Notes: generated by a model not told the origin, from the letters alone. DNA of 53,112 nucleotides from Aphanothece sp. CMT-3BRIN-NPC111 (GCA_019359765.1 JAHHGU010000035.1:1-53112); one strand, 5' to 3'; positions 35,204 to 44,034 are shown, numbered from the stretch's first letter. A program made the numbers and translations.

Positions 35204-35264
35204 CCTAGCTAAAGGATAAAACTTTAACTTGGTTTCATCCTTCTTTTTATAACCGAGGTGGAAG

Positions 35265-35304
35265 CTCCCGCTCTTGCCCTTTCGGGTTAGCGGGAGTAGT
35301 TCAC
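35265..35304 (+). mobile_element. Solo IS200/IS605-like right-end hairpin, copy 1
   Basis: CTCCCGCT (35269-35276) pairs with AGCGGGAG (35289-35296), and the sequence ends TTAGCGGGAGTAGTTCAC. The last 18-20 bases match the end of a second hairpin near 39008-39027 (TTAGCGGTGAGTAGTTCAC). Subterminal hairpins followed by a fixed end are typical of IS200/IS605 elements. No transposase is adjacent. The site overlaps the 3' end of ribE. Confidence 0.45.
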
Positions 35305-36011
35305 AGATATCCGTGTTCTGCCAAGAATACGGGTGTAATTTTATCGCTATGGGCGATCGCTGCCGTTTCTTCTCCAGCTGCGGCTTGTGCAGGATGACGC
35401 AGAAACTTTTCTACATATTTGCCCAGAATATCGCCCTCCAAATTAACCCAGCTGTCGGTCTGCAAATAGCATAGATTTGTCTGCTCGAAGGTGTGCGGAA
35501 TCACAGCCACCTGGAACCAGCTGCTAGATGCGTCACAATCTGCCACTGTTAAGCTAACTCCGTTGACGGCTATGCTGCCTTTGGGGACAATATAACGGGC
35601 AATTTGGCGCTGCCACTCCTCGGCAAGCAATGCCGGTGCCGTAAAGTACATTTCCCAGGCCTGAGCCGTTTGTACTACTGAGCGCAGACAACCAATTCCG
35701 TCTACGTGACCCGTCACAAAATGCCCCCCCAGCTTGCTGCCCACCCGCAGAGAAGCTTCTAAATTGACGTAAGTGGCGGCTTGCTGTCGCTGCCCCAGCG
35801 TAGTGCGGCGCAAAGTTTCGGGCGAAGCCGTTGCGACAAAGCCTTGGGGCAAAATCTTCTCTACCGTCAGGCAAACCCCATCAACTGCCACACTGTCGCC
35901 GATAGCTAGATCTAGCAGTGTTCGAGAGGCTTCCCCTGGGCAGGAAAGCTGGAATCGATCTTCATCCAGCGGTCTAATGCTTCCTAGTCCTTGAATTAAT
36001 CCTGTAAACAC
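35301..36011 (-). CDS. ribE: Riboflavin synthase, alpha subunit
   Basis: A 236-residue enzyme that dismutates two 6,7-dimethyl-8-ribityllumazine molecules to riboflavin. It begins MFTGLIQGLG, the invariant start of the family. Two lumazine-binding repeats are visible: residues 1-97 with DSVAVDGVCLTV, and 98-200 with GSIAVNGVSLTVAD. HFVTGHVDG marks the second barrel. The last 35 residues (HPAQAAAGEETAAIAHSDKI and onwards) are longer than needed and might have been extended by the solo insertion end that abuts the stop. No FMN riboswitch is visible upstream. Confidence 0.93.
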   Translation of the reverse strand: MFTGLIQGLGSIRPLDEDRFQLSCPGEASRTLLDLAIGDSVAVDGVCLTVEKILPQGFVATASPETLRRTTLGQRQQAATYVNLEASLRVGSKLGGHFVTGHVDGIGCLRSVVQTAQAWEMYFTAPALLAEEWQRQIARYIVPKGSIAVNGVSLTVADCDASSSWFQVAVIPHTFEQTNLCYLQTDSWVNLEGDILGKYVEKFLRHPAQAAAGEETAAIAHSDKITPVFLAEHGYL

Positions 36012-36590
36012 TACTTTCTTTTAGCTGAAATTAATTATTGACCAGGGTTAGGGGCAGCGTAACGGGTATATCTCTTAGCCGTTGGTGTCGAGCATTCCCC
36101 GTGTCTTCGTGTCGCCGTGTCCCTGTGCCAGTTTCAACCAACCAAACCCTAAAGTAACCCCCCTACGGTCAGCAGTCTGTCTGGACAACCTGTTCAGTGG
36201 TGGGGAGCGAGTTTGCTTTCCTAACGTCAATACTTGCTCCATGCTACCGCTTTTATCACTTATGAGAAATATTGATTCGCGCTTCGCTCAATTGTTTAGG
36301 TATGGATATGTCTTTCCTCCCCATACTTAAACAAGAGGGGCTTCCAGGCATCCCCTTACAAACCCCGATTTATGTTAAATCTTAAAACCAATCATCCTGA
36401 GGCTGAGGCATACTGAGAGATACAGCTGTTTCGATCTTAATTTAACCGAGTCTTCAAAGCTGGTTGTACAGTCGCTTCATAATAGTGATTAGAACCGCAA
36501 GCGTGTTTGTTCTGGCCCAAGTTCGTCCAGTCTTAGTTTATCGCTTCGCTTTGATGCCCCGACGCCGACCGTATTCTAGAGGCCAAGCTG
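36012..36590. other. Intergenic region upstream of the BFN gene
   Basis: No gene is supported; the 82-codon frame at 36082-36330 is featureless. It holds an imperfect hairpin with a 12-base stem (GTTTAGGTATGG at 36294-36305 and CCATACTTAAAC at 36321-36332, one mismatch) and degenerate GTGTC repeats near 36100-36125. No tRNA or riboswitch pattern was seen. Confidence 0.4.
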
Positions 36591-37094
36591 ATGATTGAAA
36601 TGAAAGTTGCTGGAATTGCAATAGATGCTGTCACGCGTAGCCCAATTGTGCTGCTAAAAGATGCTTCAGAGCGACGAGCCTTGCCAATTTATATTGGGCA
36701 AGATCAAGCAAAAGCAATTATCAGCGCTATGGAGAGACAGGCACCTCCCCGCCCGCTCACGCATGACCTGCTTGTTAATATCCTGGAGTCTTGGGGCATG
36801 ACCCTGGAGCGCGTGATCATTCACTCGCTTCAGGATAATACCTTCTATGCGCTGCTGAGTGTTCGTCTGGGTGAGGTCAAGAAGGAAATTGATGCTCGGC
36901 CCAGCGATGCGATCGCAATTGCTATACGTACTAATACCCCCATTTGGGTAATGGAAGAAGTTATTGCTGATGCCTCAATCCCCGTAGACCGCGACGCTGA
37001 CGAAGCAGAACGGCGAGCCTTCCGGGAATTCATATCTAAACTCAGACCCGAAGATATTATCCAGCGGGGGCGCTTCAGTAGCGGTGAAGCCTAG
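36591..37094 (+). CDS. Bifunctional nuclease (BFN, DUF151) family protein
   Basis: A 167-residue protein matching the BFN/DUF151 family over its whole length: the start MIEMKVAGIAIDAVTRSPIV, ALPIYIGQDQAKAI, RPLTHDLL, and EIDARPSDAIAIAIRTNTPI, where the DARPSDAI motif is diagnostic. Plant members have been described as nucleases; the bacterial role is uncertain. It follows ribE on the opposite strand, an arrangement I recall from other cyanobacteria. The start is ATG. No signal peptide is present. Confidence 0.9.
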   Translation: MIEMKVAGIAIDAVTRSPIVLLKDASERRALPIYIGQDQAKAIISAMERQAPPRPLTHDLLVNILESWGMTLERVIIHSLQDNTFYALLSVRLGEVKKEIDARPSDAIAIAIRTNTPIWVMEEVIADASIPVDRDADEAERRAFREFISKLRPEDIIQRGRFSSGEA

Positions 37095-37111
37095 AAAATT
37101 GCTGAGTACTT

Positions 37112-37188
37112 TAGAGTTATGAGTAGTGAGTGTTGAGCTAGAATTCAACATTCTTAATTCAAAACTCAAAACTCATAACTCAAAACTT
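37112..37188. repeat. Heptamer repeat forming an inverted arrangement
   Basis: GAGTTATGAG near 37112-37121 is matched by CTCATAACTC near 37169-37178, with AAAACTC units between and after. It belongs to the same heptamer family as the arrays at 4496, 25085 and 26827. It lies between the BFN gene and the aldo/keto reductase gene, only a few bases before the latter's ATG. Confidence 0.6.
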
Positions 37189-37195
37189 TCTCAAG

Positions 37196-38326
37196 ATGCG
37201 TTATCGCCGCTTTGGTAAAACCAATCTACCGCTCTCAGTGTTTTCACTGGGAACAATGCGTTGTCTCGCTTGTGAGGAAGATACCTACCAGACAGTGCAT
37301 CAAGCTATTGCCCAAGGAATTAATCACCTGGAAACCGCTTCTGGTTACGGCAAAAGCGAGCAGTATCTGGGTAATGTTTTAAAAGCTGGATTGTCGGTAC
37401 CACGCGAGCAGATATATATAACCACCAAACTACCGCCGGTGCCTAACGGCGAGACAATGCGCCAGGGGATTGAGGAATCACTTATACGCCTGAATCTAGA
37501 TTATCTGGATTGTCTGGCGATTCATGGTCTTAATACCTGGGAGCATCTCGACTGGGTGCAGGCGAGGGATGGCTGTATGTCGGCGGTCATGGAAGCGATC
37601 GCCCAGGGTCGGGTGCGACACGTTGGCTTCTCCACCCACGGGTCGCTGGACGTGATTCTGGCGGCAATTAATACAGATTTATTTGAATTTGTCAACCTTC
37701 ACTACTACTACTTCTTTCAACGCAATGCGGCGGCGGTTGAGTTAGCCCAGCAAAAGGATATGGGCGTATTCATCATCTCACCAGCGGATAAGGGAGGCCG
37801 CCTCTACACGCCGCCGCCAGCCCTAAAGGACTTATGCCATCCCTTCTCACCTTTAGAGTTGAACTACAGGTTTTTGTTGAGCGACCCCCGGATTACTACC
37901 CTCAGCGTGGGACCGGCTAACCCAGGTGAACTGACAGAACCGCTAAGTATTGCTGAGTGCGATGCCTCTCTGACTTTAATAGAACTTGAGGTGCTAGAAC
38001 GTCTACAGACTCAGATGGTGGATACCCTCTCCACCGATTTGTGTAGCCAGTGCTATGCCTGCCTGCCCTGTCCAGAAAATATTAACATCCCCGAAATCTT
38101 GCGGCTGCGGAATTTAGACGTTGCTTATAATATGACTGAGTACGGCAAGTACCGCTACGGTATGTTTGAGGTCGCTGGTCACTGGTTTCCTGGAGTCAAA
38201 GGCAACCGCTGCACCAGCTGCGGTGACTGTTTGCCCCGCTGCCCCCAACAACTAGATATTCCAGCACTTTGCCATGACACCCACCAGCGTCTCAGTGGCC
38301 CAGAGGGGCGTAGACTGTGGGGTTAA
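37196..38326 (+). CDS. Aldo/keto reductase with C-terminal two-[4Fe-4S] ferredoxin-like domain
   Basis: A 376-residue protein. The N-terminal 270 residues form the aldo/keto reductase barrel (MRYRRFGKTNLPLSVFSLGT, HLETASGYGKSE with Y51, VGFSTHGS). The usual catalytic aspartate position reads E46 in LETASGYG, which is normal for this Fe-S subgroup. The C-terminus binds iron-sulfur clusters: C283-x2-C286-x2-C289-x2-C292-P and C339-x2-C342-x2-C345-x3-C349-P. Members probably exchange electrons with ferredoxin; the physiological substrate is unknown. It is separated from the BFN gene by a heptamer repeat. Confidence 0.9.
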   Translation: MRYRRFGKTNLPLSVFSLGTMRCLACEEDTYQTVHQAIAQGINHLETASGYGKSEQYLGNVLKAGLSVPREQIYITTKLPPVPNGETMRQGIEESLIRLNLDYLDCLAIHGLNTWEHLDWVQARDGCMSAVMEAIAQGRVRHVGFSTHGSLDVILAAINTDLFEFVNLHYYYFFQRNAAAVELAQQKDMGVFIISPADKGGRLYTPPPALKDLCHPFSPLELNYRFLLSDPRITTLSVGPANPGELTEPLSIAECDASLTLIELEVLERLQTQMVDTLSTDLCSQCYACLPCPENINIPEILRLRNLDVAYNMTEYGKYRYGMFEVAGHWFPGVKGNRCTSCGDCLPRCPQQLDIPALCHDTHQRLSGPEGRRLWG

Positions 38327-38426
38327 CATTATCATATGTGTGGGGAGAATATCACGAGGAACTCTGCCGCGATCGCTGATGTCAATACAGCAATAGTTCC
38401 AAGAAGTTTGCACTTCAGGTGTTCAG

Positions 38427-38966
38427 ATGAGCATGAGATCGCAATTGAGCCACCTTAAACCGATGTCATTCCTGTTGCTTGTTGCTTCTTGCCTCTTGGC
38501 TCCATCAGTTCAGGCACAGATGCCAGCGGCACCAGTGGCTTCTACAGCACCTTTAGAATTAAGCGTATTAACCCAAAATCCCCCACCCGCTAGAGGTGAT
38601 GTTTTAACAGCAAATACTATCTCTCAAGACACGCTAACAATACCCAGCCTTTGGTGGGCAAAAGAACAGTTCGCGGGCAAGCTGCTTAACAACTGGCTGG
38701 CCTACCCAAATGAAAATCGGGTGGATCTGGTGGTGAATCGGCAACTCTGGACCCTCCTCGACTATATGGAGCGCTATAGCTTTGTCAACAAGTTTGGGAT
38801 AGTTGCTAAAGATTTTGGCTACAACCTCAGGGTATTCAACCAGCAGAAAGTGCTTCTAGCAACCTACACTTGTAATTTAAGCACGCCTCAAACCAACTGC
38901 CAGATCTGGCTTGAAGGTTCAGGCCAAGATAGTTTAGGGGTGAGACGAGGATTGACGCCTTTTTAA
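38427..38966 (+). CDS. Exported cyanobacterial protein of unknown function
   Basis: A 179-residue protein with a clear signal peptide (MSFLLLVASCLLAPSVQAQ, cleavage near residue 31). The mature part has a Pro/Ala/Thr-rich stretch to about residue 75 and then a compact domain beginning IPSLWWAKEQFAGKLLNNWL, which continues to the C-terminus with two cysteines that could form a disulfide (YTCNLSTPQTNCQIW). I recognise the general look from cyanobacterial genomes but know no function. Likely periplasmic. The start could be the ATG at 38427 or the one two codons later. Confidence 0.65.
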   Translation: MSMRSQLSHLKPMSFLLLVASCLLAPSVQAQMPAAPVASTAPLELSVLTQNPPPARGDVLTANTISQDTLTIPSLWWAKEQFAGKLLNNWLAYPNENRVDLVVNRQLWTLLDYMERYSFVNKFGIVAKDFGYNLRVFNQQKVLLATYTCNLSTPQTNCQIWLEGSGQDSLGVRRGLTPF

Positions 38967-38984
38967 CTTTCTCGCCGTAAGTTT

Positions 38985-39027
38985 CGCGAAGCGAGTCGGT
39001 ACTCCGATTTAGCGGTGAGTAGTTCAC
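38985..39027 (+). mobile_element. Solo IS200/IS605-like right-end hairpin, copy 2
   Basis: The segment GCGAAGCGAGTCGGTACTCC is followed by a short hairpin (TACTC/GAGTA) and the terminal TTAGCGGTGAGTAGTTCAC. The final bases match the end of the hairpin at 35265-35304 with about two differences in 19. It lies between two converging genes and ends four bases before the stop of the binding-protein gene. Confidence 0.45.
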
Positions 39028-39030
39028 CAA

Positions 39031-40194
39031 TTAGCTCTGGCGGATTTCCTGCCAGAGAGAAAGGTACTGCTTCTCGCTAGCCTCAGGTAGGGGATGAAGG
39101 AATTCACTTTTCTGGAGAATCTGGGCATCCGGCAGTAGCAGGGGATTTTCTCGGACATCTTTTGGTATATCAGCTGAATTCATGCTGGTTAACACCGGGG
39201 AGGCAGCGCTGCTCCACAGAGAAATTGTACTGGCAGGCTTTGGCTGCCAACAAAAATCAATCCAATTCTCTCGTAGCTGCGAGTTGGGCTGAGCATCGGC
39301 AGAGGCGGGTTGTACCCACAAATCTGCCCAGAGTGCTGTTCCCGACTGGGGAACTACAGCAGCAATTTGGCGATCGCTCTTCATAATCTGTAGCACATCA
39401 GTTGACCAACCTACCGCCAGCCAAGTGTCTCCTAAAATTAGGGGTTGCAGGTAGGCGTCAGAACTGTAGAACTTGACTTGGCGGTGCAGCTTCAAGAGGG
39501 TTTCTTTGAGGTCTGAAATTTTGTCAAGCTGTTGAGTGTTGTAAGAATGACCCAGATATTTCAAGGTTAGGCCGATCACTTCTCGCCACTGATCTACAAC
39601 AGAAATGCGATCGCGCAGTTCTTCTCGCCACAAATCACTCCAATCTGTAGGTATCCAGCCCAAAGATTTGAACTTGTCGCGGCGATAGACAATAACGGTG
39701 GTACCCCACCGATAAGGGGCACCCCATACTTGTCCAGAGGAGTCAAGTTGACCCTTGTCATTGCGCCTCACCAGTTCTTGCCATCGCGGCGGCAGTTGCT
39801 GCCAACTTTTAAGCTTGTTGGGTGCAAGTGGTTGAATGAGCTTCTGCTCAATTGCCTGTGTTAACCAGTAATCTCCTAACGTCACTAGGTCGGCAATGAC
39901 TGGTGCCTTGGGTTGAAAAAAAGGCAGATTTAGCCTCTTGTCGTTGCCTGTCTCTGTTGGTCGCTGCCAGGATACCAGACGGGCAAACAACTCCTTTAAC
40001 TGTGCTTCTGGGGCTAAATCGAGAGCCGCAGGTTGCTTGAGGCTTTGGCGAAATTCATTTAATACCTGGACTGGGATGGAATTTTTCAGGAGTTTGACTC
40101 TTAAAGTCTCGCTTTGAGAACCCCCGCAACCTGTTGCTAGCTGGCTCATAGCCAGAGTTCCAGCGCCCAGCAAAAAAGACCGTCGATTAATCAT
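39031..40194 (-). CDS. Extracellular solute-binding lipoprotein (PotD-like)
   Basis: A 387-residue protein with a twin-arginine-like N-terminus (MINRRSFLLGAGTLAMSQL) and a lipobox ending TGC23, so it should be exported and lipid-anchored. The mature region has the type II periplasmic binding protein pattern seen in polyamine/spermidine-binding proteins: GAPYRWGTTVIVYRRDKF, LGWIPTDWSDLW, and LAVGWSTDVLQIMKSDRQIAAVVPQSGT. No ABC permease or ATPase gene is adjacent, so it either works with a transporter encoded elsewhere or acts in sensing. The ligand is unknown. Confidence 0.83.
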   Translation of the reverse strand: MINRRSFLLGAGTLAMSQLATGCGGSQSETLRVKLLKNSIPVQVLNEFRQSLKQPAALDLAPEAQLKELFARLVSWQRPTETGNDKRLNLPFFQPKAPVIADLVTLGDYWLTQAIEQKLIQPLAPNKLKSWQQLPPRWQELVRRNDKGQLDSSGQVWGAPYRWGTTVIVYRRDKFKSLGWIPTDWSDLWREELRDRISVVDQWREVIGLTLKYLGHSYNTQQLDKISDLKETLLKLHRQVKFYSSDAYLQPLILGDTWLAVGWSTDVLQIMKSDRQIAAVVPQSGTALWADLWVQPASADAQPNSQLRENWIDFCWQPKPASTISLWSSAASPVLTSMNSADIPKDVRENPLLLPDAQILQKSEFLHPLPEASEKQYLSLWQEIRQS

Positions 40195-40356
40195 ATAAGC
40201 TAGCGGGTAAGCAGGTCAGCATAATTAAACATCACTTGCGGAGATCGGTTATTGGTTATTGGCGATCGGTAATTCTGTCTTACCCATCATCCATCACCAG
40301 CCCTTAATAGTTATGTTTATTTTTACCGATAGAGTTAGTTAGTTGATAAAAACCCA

Positions 40357-40425
40357 GATTTGGGGGGCCTCCCCCCAATCCCCCCGTTGGGGGACGGTCG
40401 CGTCCCCCAAGCCCCCTCCGAAAGG
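40357..40425. repeat. GC-rich double-hairpin repeat, copy 1
   Basis: A 69-base block with GGGGGG/CCCCCC pairing near 40361-40376 and a perfect stem TTGGGGGACG/CGTCCCCCAA (40387-40410) around GTCG. A closely similar copy lies at 53034-53104. It is downstream of the lyase gene at 40464 and upstream of the binding-protein gene. Confidence 0.8.
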
Positions 40426-40463
40426 TCTGATCGGTAAAGGATCGTGAATTTGAATGTCCGAGT

Positions 40464-41105
40464 CTATGCTGGCTGCCGATGCTCGACACCAAAGCCTACC
40501 AAGTCGATAACTGTTGGCACCTCCCCAGGTTGAGGGCGCTGGTAGGTAACGATGGTGCGTATTCGCATATCAGGAGCTATAATTCGCATTTGATCTACTG
40601 CAACCGAACGCCGATAGTAGGTTGTCATTTCCAGGGTTTGACGAGTCGGCTGATAGGTAAACCGACCTGCAACAGCACCCGCTTCTGAATATCCCTCATC
40701 CCGCAGGTAAAAACCCTGAATCACTTCCTCGGCAGCTGGGACATGAGCAGCTACTGGCAGCACCGGTGCTGATGACTCTGCCGCTTCAGCTAAAGTTGCG
40801 TATGCATCAGGCACAAATAGTGCCTTTAAACTCATTGACACTTCCTCTCCGGTTTCTGAGCGGGTATCAAAGGCGATCGCAAACCCAGGGCACAGGTTCT
40901 CATCATCCCTCATTTGAGCCAGATCAACTTTAATCCCACTTAAAAGCGATTGTGACAAAATTTGCTGTTTTTGGTCACCTTTTAGGGATTCCACTCTAAA
41001 TTCCGTATAAGAGCGTTCTACCTGCCCCTGAAGGACGGAATGGTAGATTCTTTCTGTTTTCCATAAACCCGTACAAGCGGTAAAAAACTCTTGAAAGCTG
41101 AGCAT
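40464..41105 (-). CDS. CpcS/CpeS-type phycobiliprotein lyase
   Basis: About 213 residues from the ATG at 41105 (MLSFQEFFTACTGLWKTERI); the 14-codon extension is not part of the family. The CpeS/CpcS lipocalin-like pattern is visible: FF.A..G.W...R.YH at the start and MRIIAPDMRIRTIVTYQRP near the end. These proteins attach phycobilin chromophores to cysteines of phycobiliproteins. It is divergent enough that the bilin and cysteine target cannot be named. It supports a phycobilisome-containing cyanobacterium. It is encoded alone. Confidence 0.75.
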   Translation of the reverse strand: MLSFQEFFTACTGLWKTERIYHSVLQGQVERSYTEFRVESLKGDQKQQILSQSLLSGIKVDLAQMRDDENLCPGFAIAFDTRSETGEEVSMSLKALFVPDAYATLAEAAESSAPVLPVAAHVPAAEEVIQGFYLRDEGYSEAGAVAGRFTYQPTRQTLEMTTYYRRSVAVDQMRIIAPDMRIRTIVTYQRPQPGEVPTVIDLVGFGVEHRQPA

Positions 41106-41423
41106 TTTTTTCTTCAAAACAGAATAAAATTTCCCTAAATTCACCAAATTAGTTAAAGGGAATTTAGTTTGTTTAATAAATTAGCACAATCTATGTTACT
41201 GCTTCTAGGCACGAAGCTGTGCCATTTTAGCCGTTTTTTTTGTCGTGTTGCGAGCATAGCTTTGCAAAAATTATTACTTTCAATCCACTAAGTTAAAAAA
41301 CCTAGAGCGAAGGATATTATCCCTAGGATGGTTATTAAAAGTTAAATAATTGATAAGCAATAGAACTTTTTAGTCTTTGTTTCATACTATAAATAAAAGA
41401 AAGTAAGGGGAATTGGGAATCGC

Positions 41424-41804
41424 ATGGATGCACTTCAAAAACAAGTCAGCGCTTTAAGTCATAAAGTTGATGCACTGTACCAAATCATCGATAACCTGAA
41501 TGGTCAAGTCTTAGAAGCCTTATCCGAGAAGCGCTCAACTGCTGTCCGCGGATCTGACCGCTCGCCGTCGGTAGCCAGCCTCAGACAATATACTTACCAG
41601 AACGACAGCAGTCTTGACAGAGTGATGAAACACAAGGACGTATTGGTTGATCGCCACGGTTTTGATAGCAATTCTCATCAAACCAGTGAGAAGGAGTTGT
41701 CGCCAGAGATACAAATCAAACGGCTAACGGCACAACTGACAGCGGCATACAATCGGATTGCTGCTCTGGAAGAACAGCTGTTAGCTCACCGCTTCCACGC
41801 TTAA
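41424..41804 (+). CDS. Small coiled-coil protein of unknown function
   Basis: A 126-residue hydrophilic protein. Residues 1-30 (ALQKQVSALSHKVDALYQII) and about 95-122 (IKRLTAQLTAAYNRIAALEE) form heptad-rich helices that look like coiled coils, with a disordered Ser/Asp-rich middle. No signal peptide or membrane segment. AAGGGG precedes the ATG at 41424 at a usable distance. I know no function. It is flanked by the lyase gene (divergent) and cobT (convergent). Confidence 0.65.
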   Translation: MDALQKQVSALSHKVDALYQIIDNLNGQVLEALSEKRSTAVRGSDRSPSVASLRQYTYQNDSSLDRVMKHKDVLVDRHGFDSNSHQTSEKELSPEIQIKRLTAQLTAAYNRIAALEEQLLAHRFHA

Positions 41805-41911
41805 ATGTAGCGAGTTGGGATGTTATTGAAAGCTACGTAACTTCAGTAATGAAGGGTACAGCTTTACTTGACTATAGAGGTTTTGCCTTAAAGAAGTGTT
41901 GGGATTAGTAC

Positions 41912-43063
41912 CTAACAGCGTTCTATTAAGGCTTCAATCGCTTGGAGAAGTTGATTTTGGTTCCAGCCTAGGGTGAGATGAGCCGCGATCGCACAGCCAC
42001 CAGCAGCGACACCTTCTTTCACAAATCCCTGTTCATAAACTTGCAGCTGGGGATAACAAGATGCAGCAAAACTTAGCTGAGTCGCCAGAAGGGGCACCTT
42101 CCCAACCGTTTGAGCTAATCCCACGGTGTCACCTGTCTTGTCTTCTGCCACCCAACGCGTAGTACCGACTACGATTTGTTCAGGTTGCCATGCTAGAGCG
42201 TAGCGATGTGCGATTGCCTCTATTAGAGCGTAGACCGCTAGCATTTGGGTGCCACCGGCAAGCAATACGCCGCTGGTGCGACTGGCGGCAATTGCCATCC
42301 CCGCTACTGCTACTTGCATCGGATCGCCGACGGCGGCAATTAGTTGCAGCGGATCGACCGATTGGAAATTATTGCTTGACTTGCCAGTTTCCGGTGTCAG
42401 AGTTTGACCAGCATCCCCCAATTCCAAATTGCCAAAACCGGCTCGTTCTAACCCTGCTTGCACCACAGCCCACTTTTGAGCGTGGTTGCAGCTGGGGTGG
42501 CTACTATTGACCTTGCCAGACGCTGGGATACCCAAGCCGGTGAGAACGCTTAGTGCTGTGGTTGTTCCCCCCACGACACACTCGCCCAGGATTGTATACC
42601 CATCGGCGGCGTTTGCCGCTAGCTGTTGTCCCCACTTTAAGCCTTGTTCCAGCAGATGTTTCACACTCAAGAGTGGTAAAGCATTTCCTGATGTCAGACA
42701 AGCGGCTGGGACGCCGCCTAAATCAATAGTTGGCACCGACGGCGTTTGCGGCAACCCGGCATTGAATAAATAGATTGGAAGTGAGAGTGCCTCAACTACG
42801 GCGCGAGAAATCAGCACTGGCGAGGCACCTGCGGCAAGCGGGGGTAAGGGGTATTCAGGCTGAGGTTGAGGACCGTTATACAAAAATTCAGCATCTGCGA
42901 TCGCCGTGTAGCGTCGGTCAAGGGTACTGCGACCAGCTGCGGAAATATCAGGAATTAGACCGGTGTCGGTAAATCCTAAAACACAAGCAAATACAGGTCG
43001 CCGCCCCCGATATCGCTGTAGCCATCTGCGTCCCTGTGCTAGCTGAGTGTAGACCTGAATCAT
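41912..43063 (-). CDS. cobT: Nicotinate-nucleotide--dimethylbenzimidazole phosphoribosyltransferase-like protein
   Basis: A 383-residue protein matching the cyanobacterial/archaeal CobT group (TIGR00303-type): VFACVLGFTDTGLIPDISAAG near the N-terminus, GASPVLISRAVVEAL, LGECVVGGTTTALSVLTGLG and VGDPMQVAVAGMAIAAS. The enzyme activates the lower-ligand base for cobamide assembly by phosphoribosyl transfer. In cyanobacteria that make pseudocobalamin the base may be adenine, so the exact substrate is uncertain. The DUF2232 membrane protein gene lies 53 bases upstream on the same strand, a recurring pairing. No cobalamin riboswitch is visible. Confidence 0.87.
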   Translation of the reverse strand: MIQVYTQLAQGRRWLQRYRGRRPVFACVLGFTDTGLIPDISAAGRSTLDRRYTAIADAEFLYNGPQPQPEYPLPPLAAGASPVLISRAVVEALSLPIYLFNAGLPQTPSVPTIDLGGVPAACLTSGNALPLLSVKHLLEQGLKWGQQLAANAADGYTILGECVVGGTTTALSVLTGLGIPASGKVNSSHPSCNHAQKWAVVQAGLERAGFGNLELGDAGQTLTPETGKSSNNFQSVDPLQLIAAVGDPMQVAVAGMAIAASRTSGVLLAGGTQMLAVYALIEAIAHRYALAWQPEQIVVGTTRWVAEDKTGDTVGLAQTVGKVPLLATQLSFAASCYPQLQVYEQGFVKEGVAAGGCAIAAHLTLGWNQNQLLQAIEALIERC

Positions 43064-43116
43064 CAGAACTACTTTGCCTCCAGTGTTTGTCTGTACCGAA
43101 CCCCTCTCTTTAGAGT

Positions 43117-44034
43117 TTATTCTTCATAATCCAGCAAGACTTGTACCCAGGCAGGAGGTCGAGGAATGGGGTTACCCAATCGGTCTAGTAGCAGTAAAGC
43201 TACCAGATGTACGACGAATAGATAAAAAATATTCTGAATGACAATCATCCCAACAGCGATCGCCTGAATCAAAGGTAGGCTAGGCACAGCAAGCCACCCT
43301 AGCTTCACAAATCCCCACTCCGCTAGTTGCGTCATCTGATTCATCAGGTAAACCCAGAGGTCTTCACCGAGCAGGATAGAGAGCAGCCAAAACCTAAAAA
43401 AGAATCCAAACGTGCCAATCAAAGAACCTATGGCAATTGAAAATACCCAACTCGACTGGCGTCTCCACAAAGCCCCTAGCTGCACACCCATGAGACCATA
43501 GGGGATGAAAAAGAGAATGCTGCGGGTGGGCCCCATCAGCACAGATAACAGCAACCCAGAAACCAGCGCTGACATCCAAGACGCCCGGTTGCCCCACCGC
43601 AAGTAAACTAGGGCAATTGGCACCGGGAAAAAAATCCGCAGTACCGGTCCCAAGGGAAAATAGTAATTAAATAACCAAATCAGGCTGGCGGTACTGGCAA
43701 GGAATGCGGTTTCTACCAAGATTAAGGGCGCGATACGTTCCTCAGAAACAAGCTGCTCCTTCGCCGACGGCGTGGTTGAAGACCGCATTGCCTTCATCTG
43801 CGACCCAGACAAATTATCTTCTTTAGGCCGCCCCTCAGCTAACTCATCCTCTGGAATGAGGTCTTCAGATGAGGCTGAATTAACCCTTACGGGTTCACTT
43901 TCCGATTCTTCTTGGCTGTTTTCCGCTTCCTGAGAAGAGGCAGGGTTCGTAGGGGCGGGTTTATCGATATGGTTGTTTTCCCCACCAGCATTCTGGTTAA
44001 ACCCACCCCTACCGTCATCAAAAGGATCACTCAT
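43117..44034 (-). CDS. DUF2232 membrane protein
   Basis: A 305-residue protein. The first 95 residues are acidic and disordered (many E, S, D, N). About six hydrophobic segments follow (for example ILVETAFLASTASLIWLFNY, ALVSGLLLSVLMGP and IFYLFVVHLVALLLLDRL), with the family block PVPIALVYLRWGNRASWMSA. DUF2232 members resemble S-components or ECF-like membrane proteins; a role in vitamin or cofactor transport has been suggested by context. Here it precedes cobT in an apparent operon, which would fit a cobamide-precursor link, but this is inference. Confidence 0.83.
   Translation of the reverse strand: MSDPFDDGRGGFNQNAGGENNHIDKPAPTNPASSQEAENSQEESESEPVRVNSASSEDLIPEDELAEGRPKEDNLSGSQMKAMRSSTTPSAKEQLVSEERIAPLILVETAFLASTASLIWLFNYYFPLGPVLRIFFPVPIALVYLRWGNRASWMSALVSGLLLSVLMGPTRSILFFIPYGLMGVQLGALWRRQSSWVFSIAIGSLIGTFGFFFRFWLLSILLGEDLWVYLMNQMTQLAEWGFVKLGWLAVPSLPLIQAIAVGMIVIQNIFYLFVVHLVALLLLDRLGNPIPRPPAWVQVLLDYEE

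Noticed and set aside
36012..36590. tRNA, riboswitch or small RNA in the gap before the BFN gene
   Set aside because: No cloverleaf, T-loop or riboswitch core was recognised; only one imperfect hairpin.
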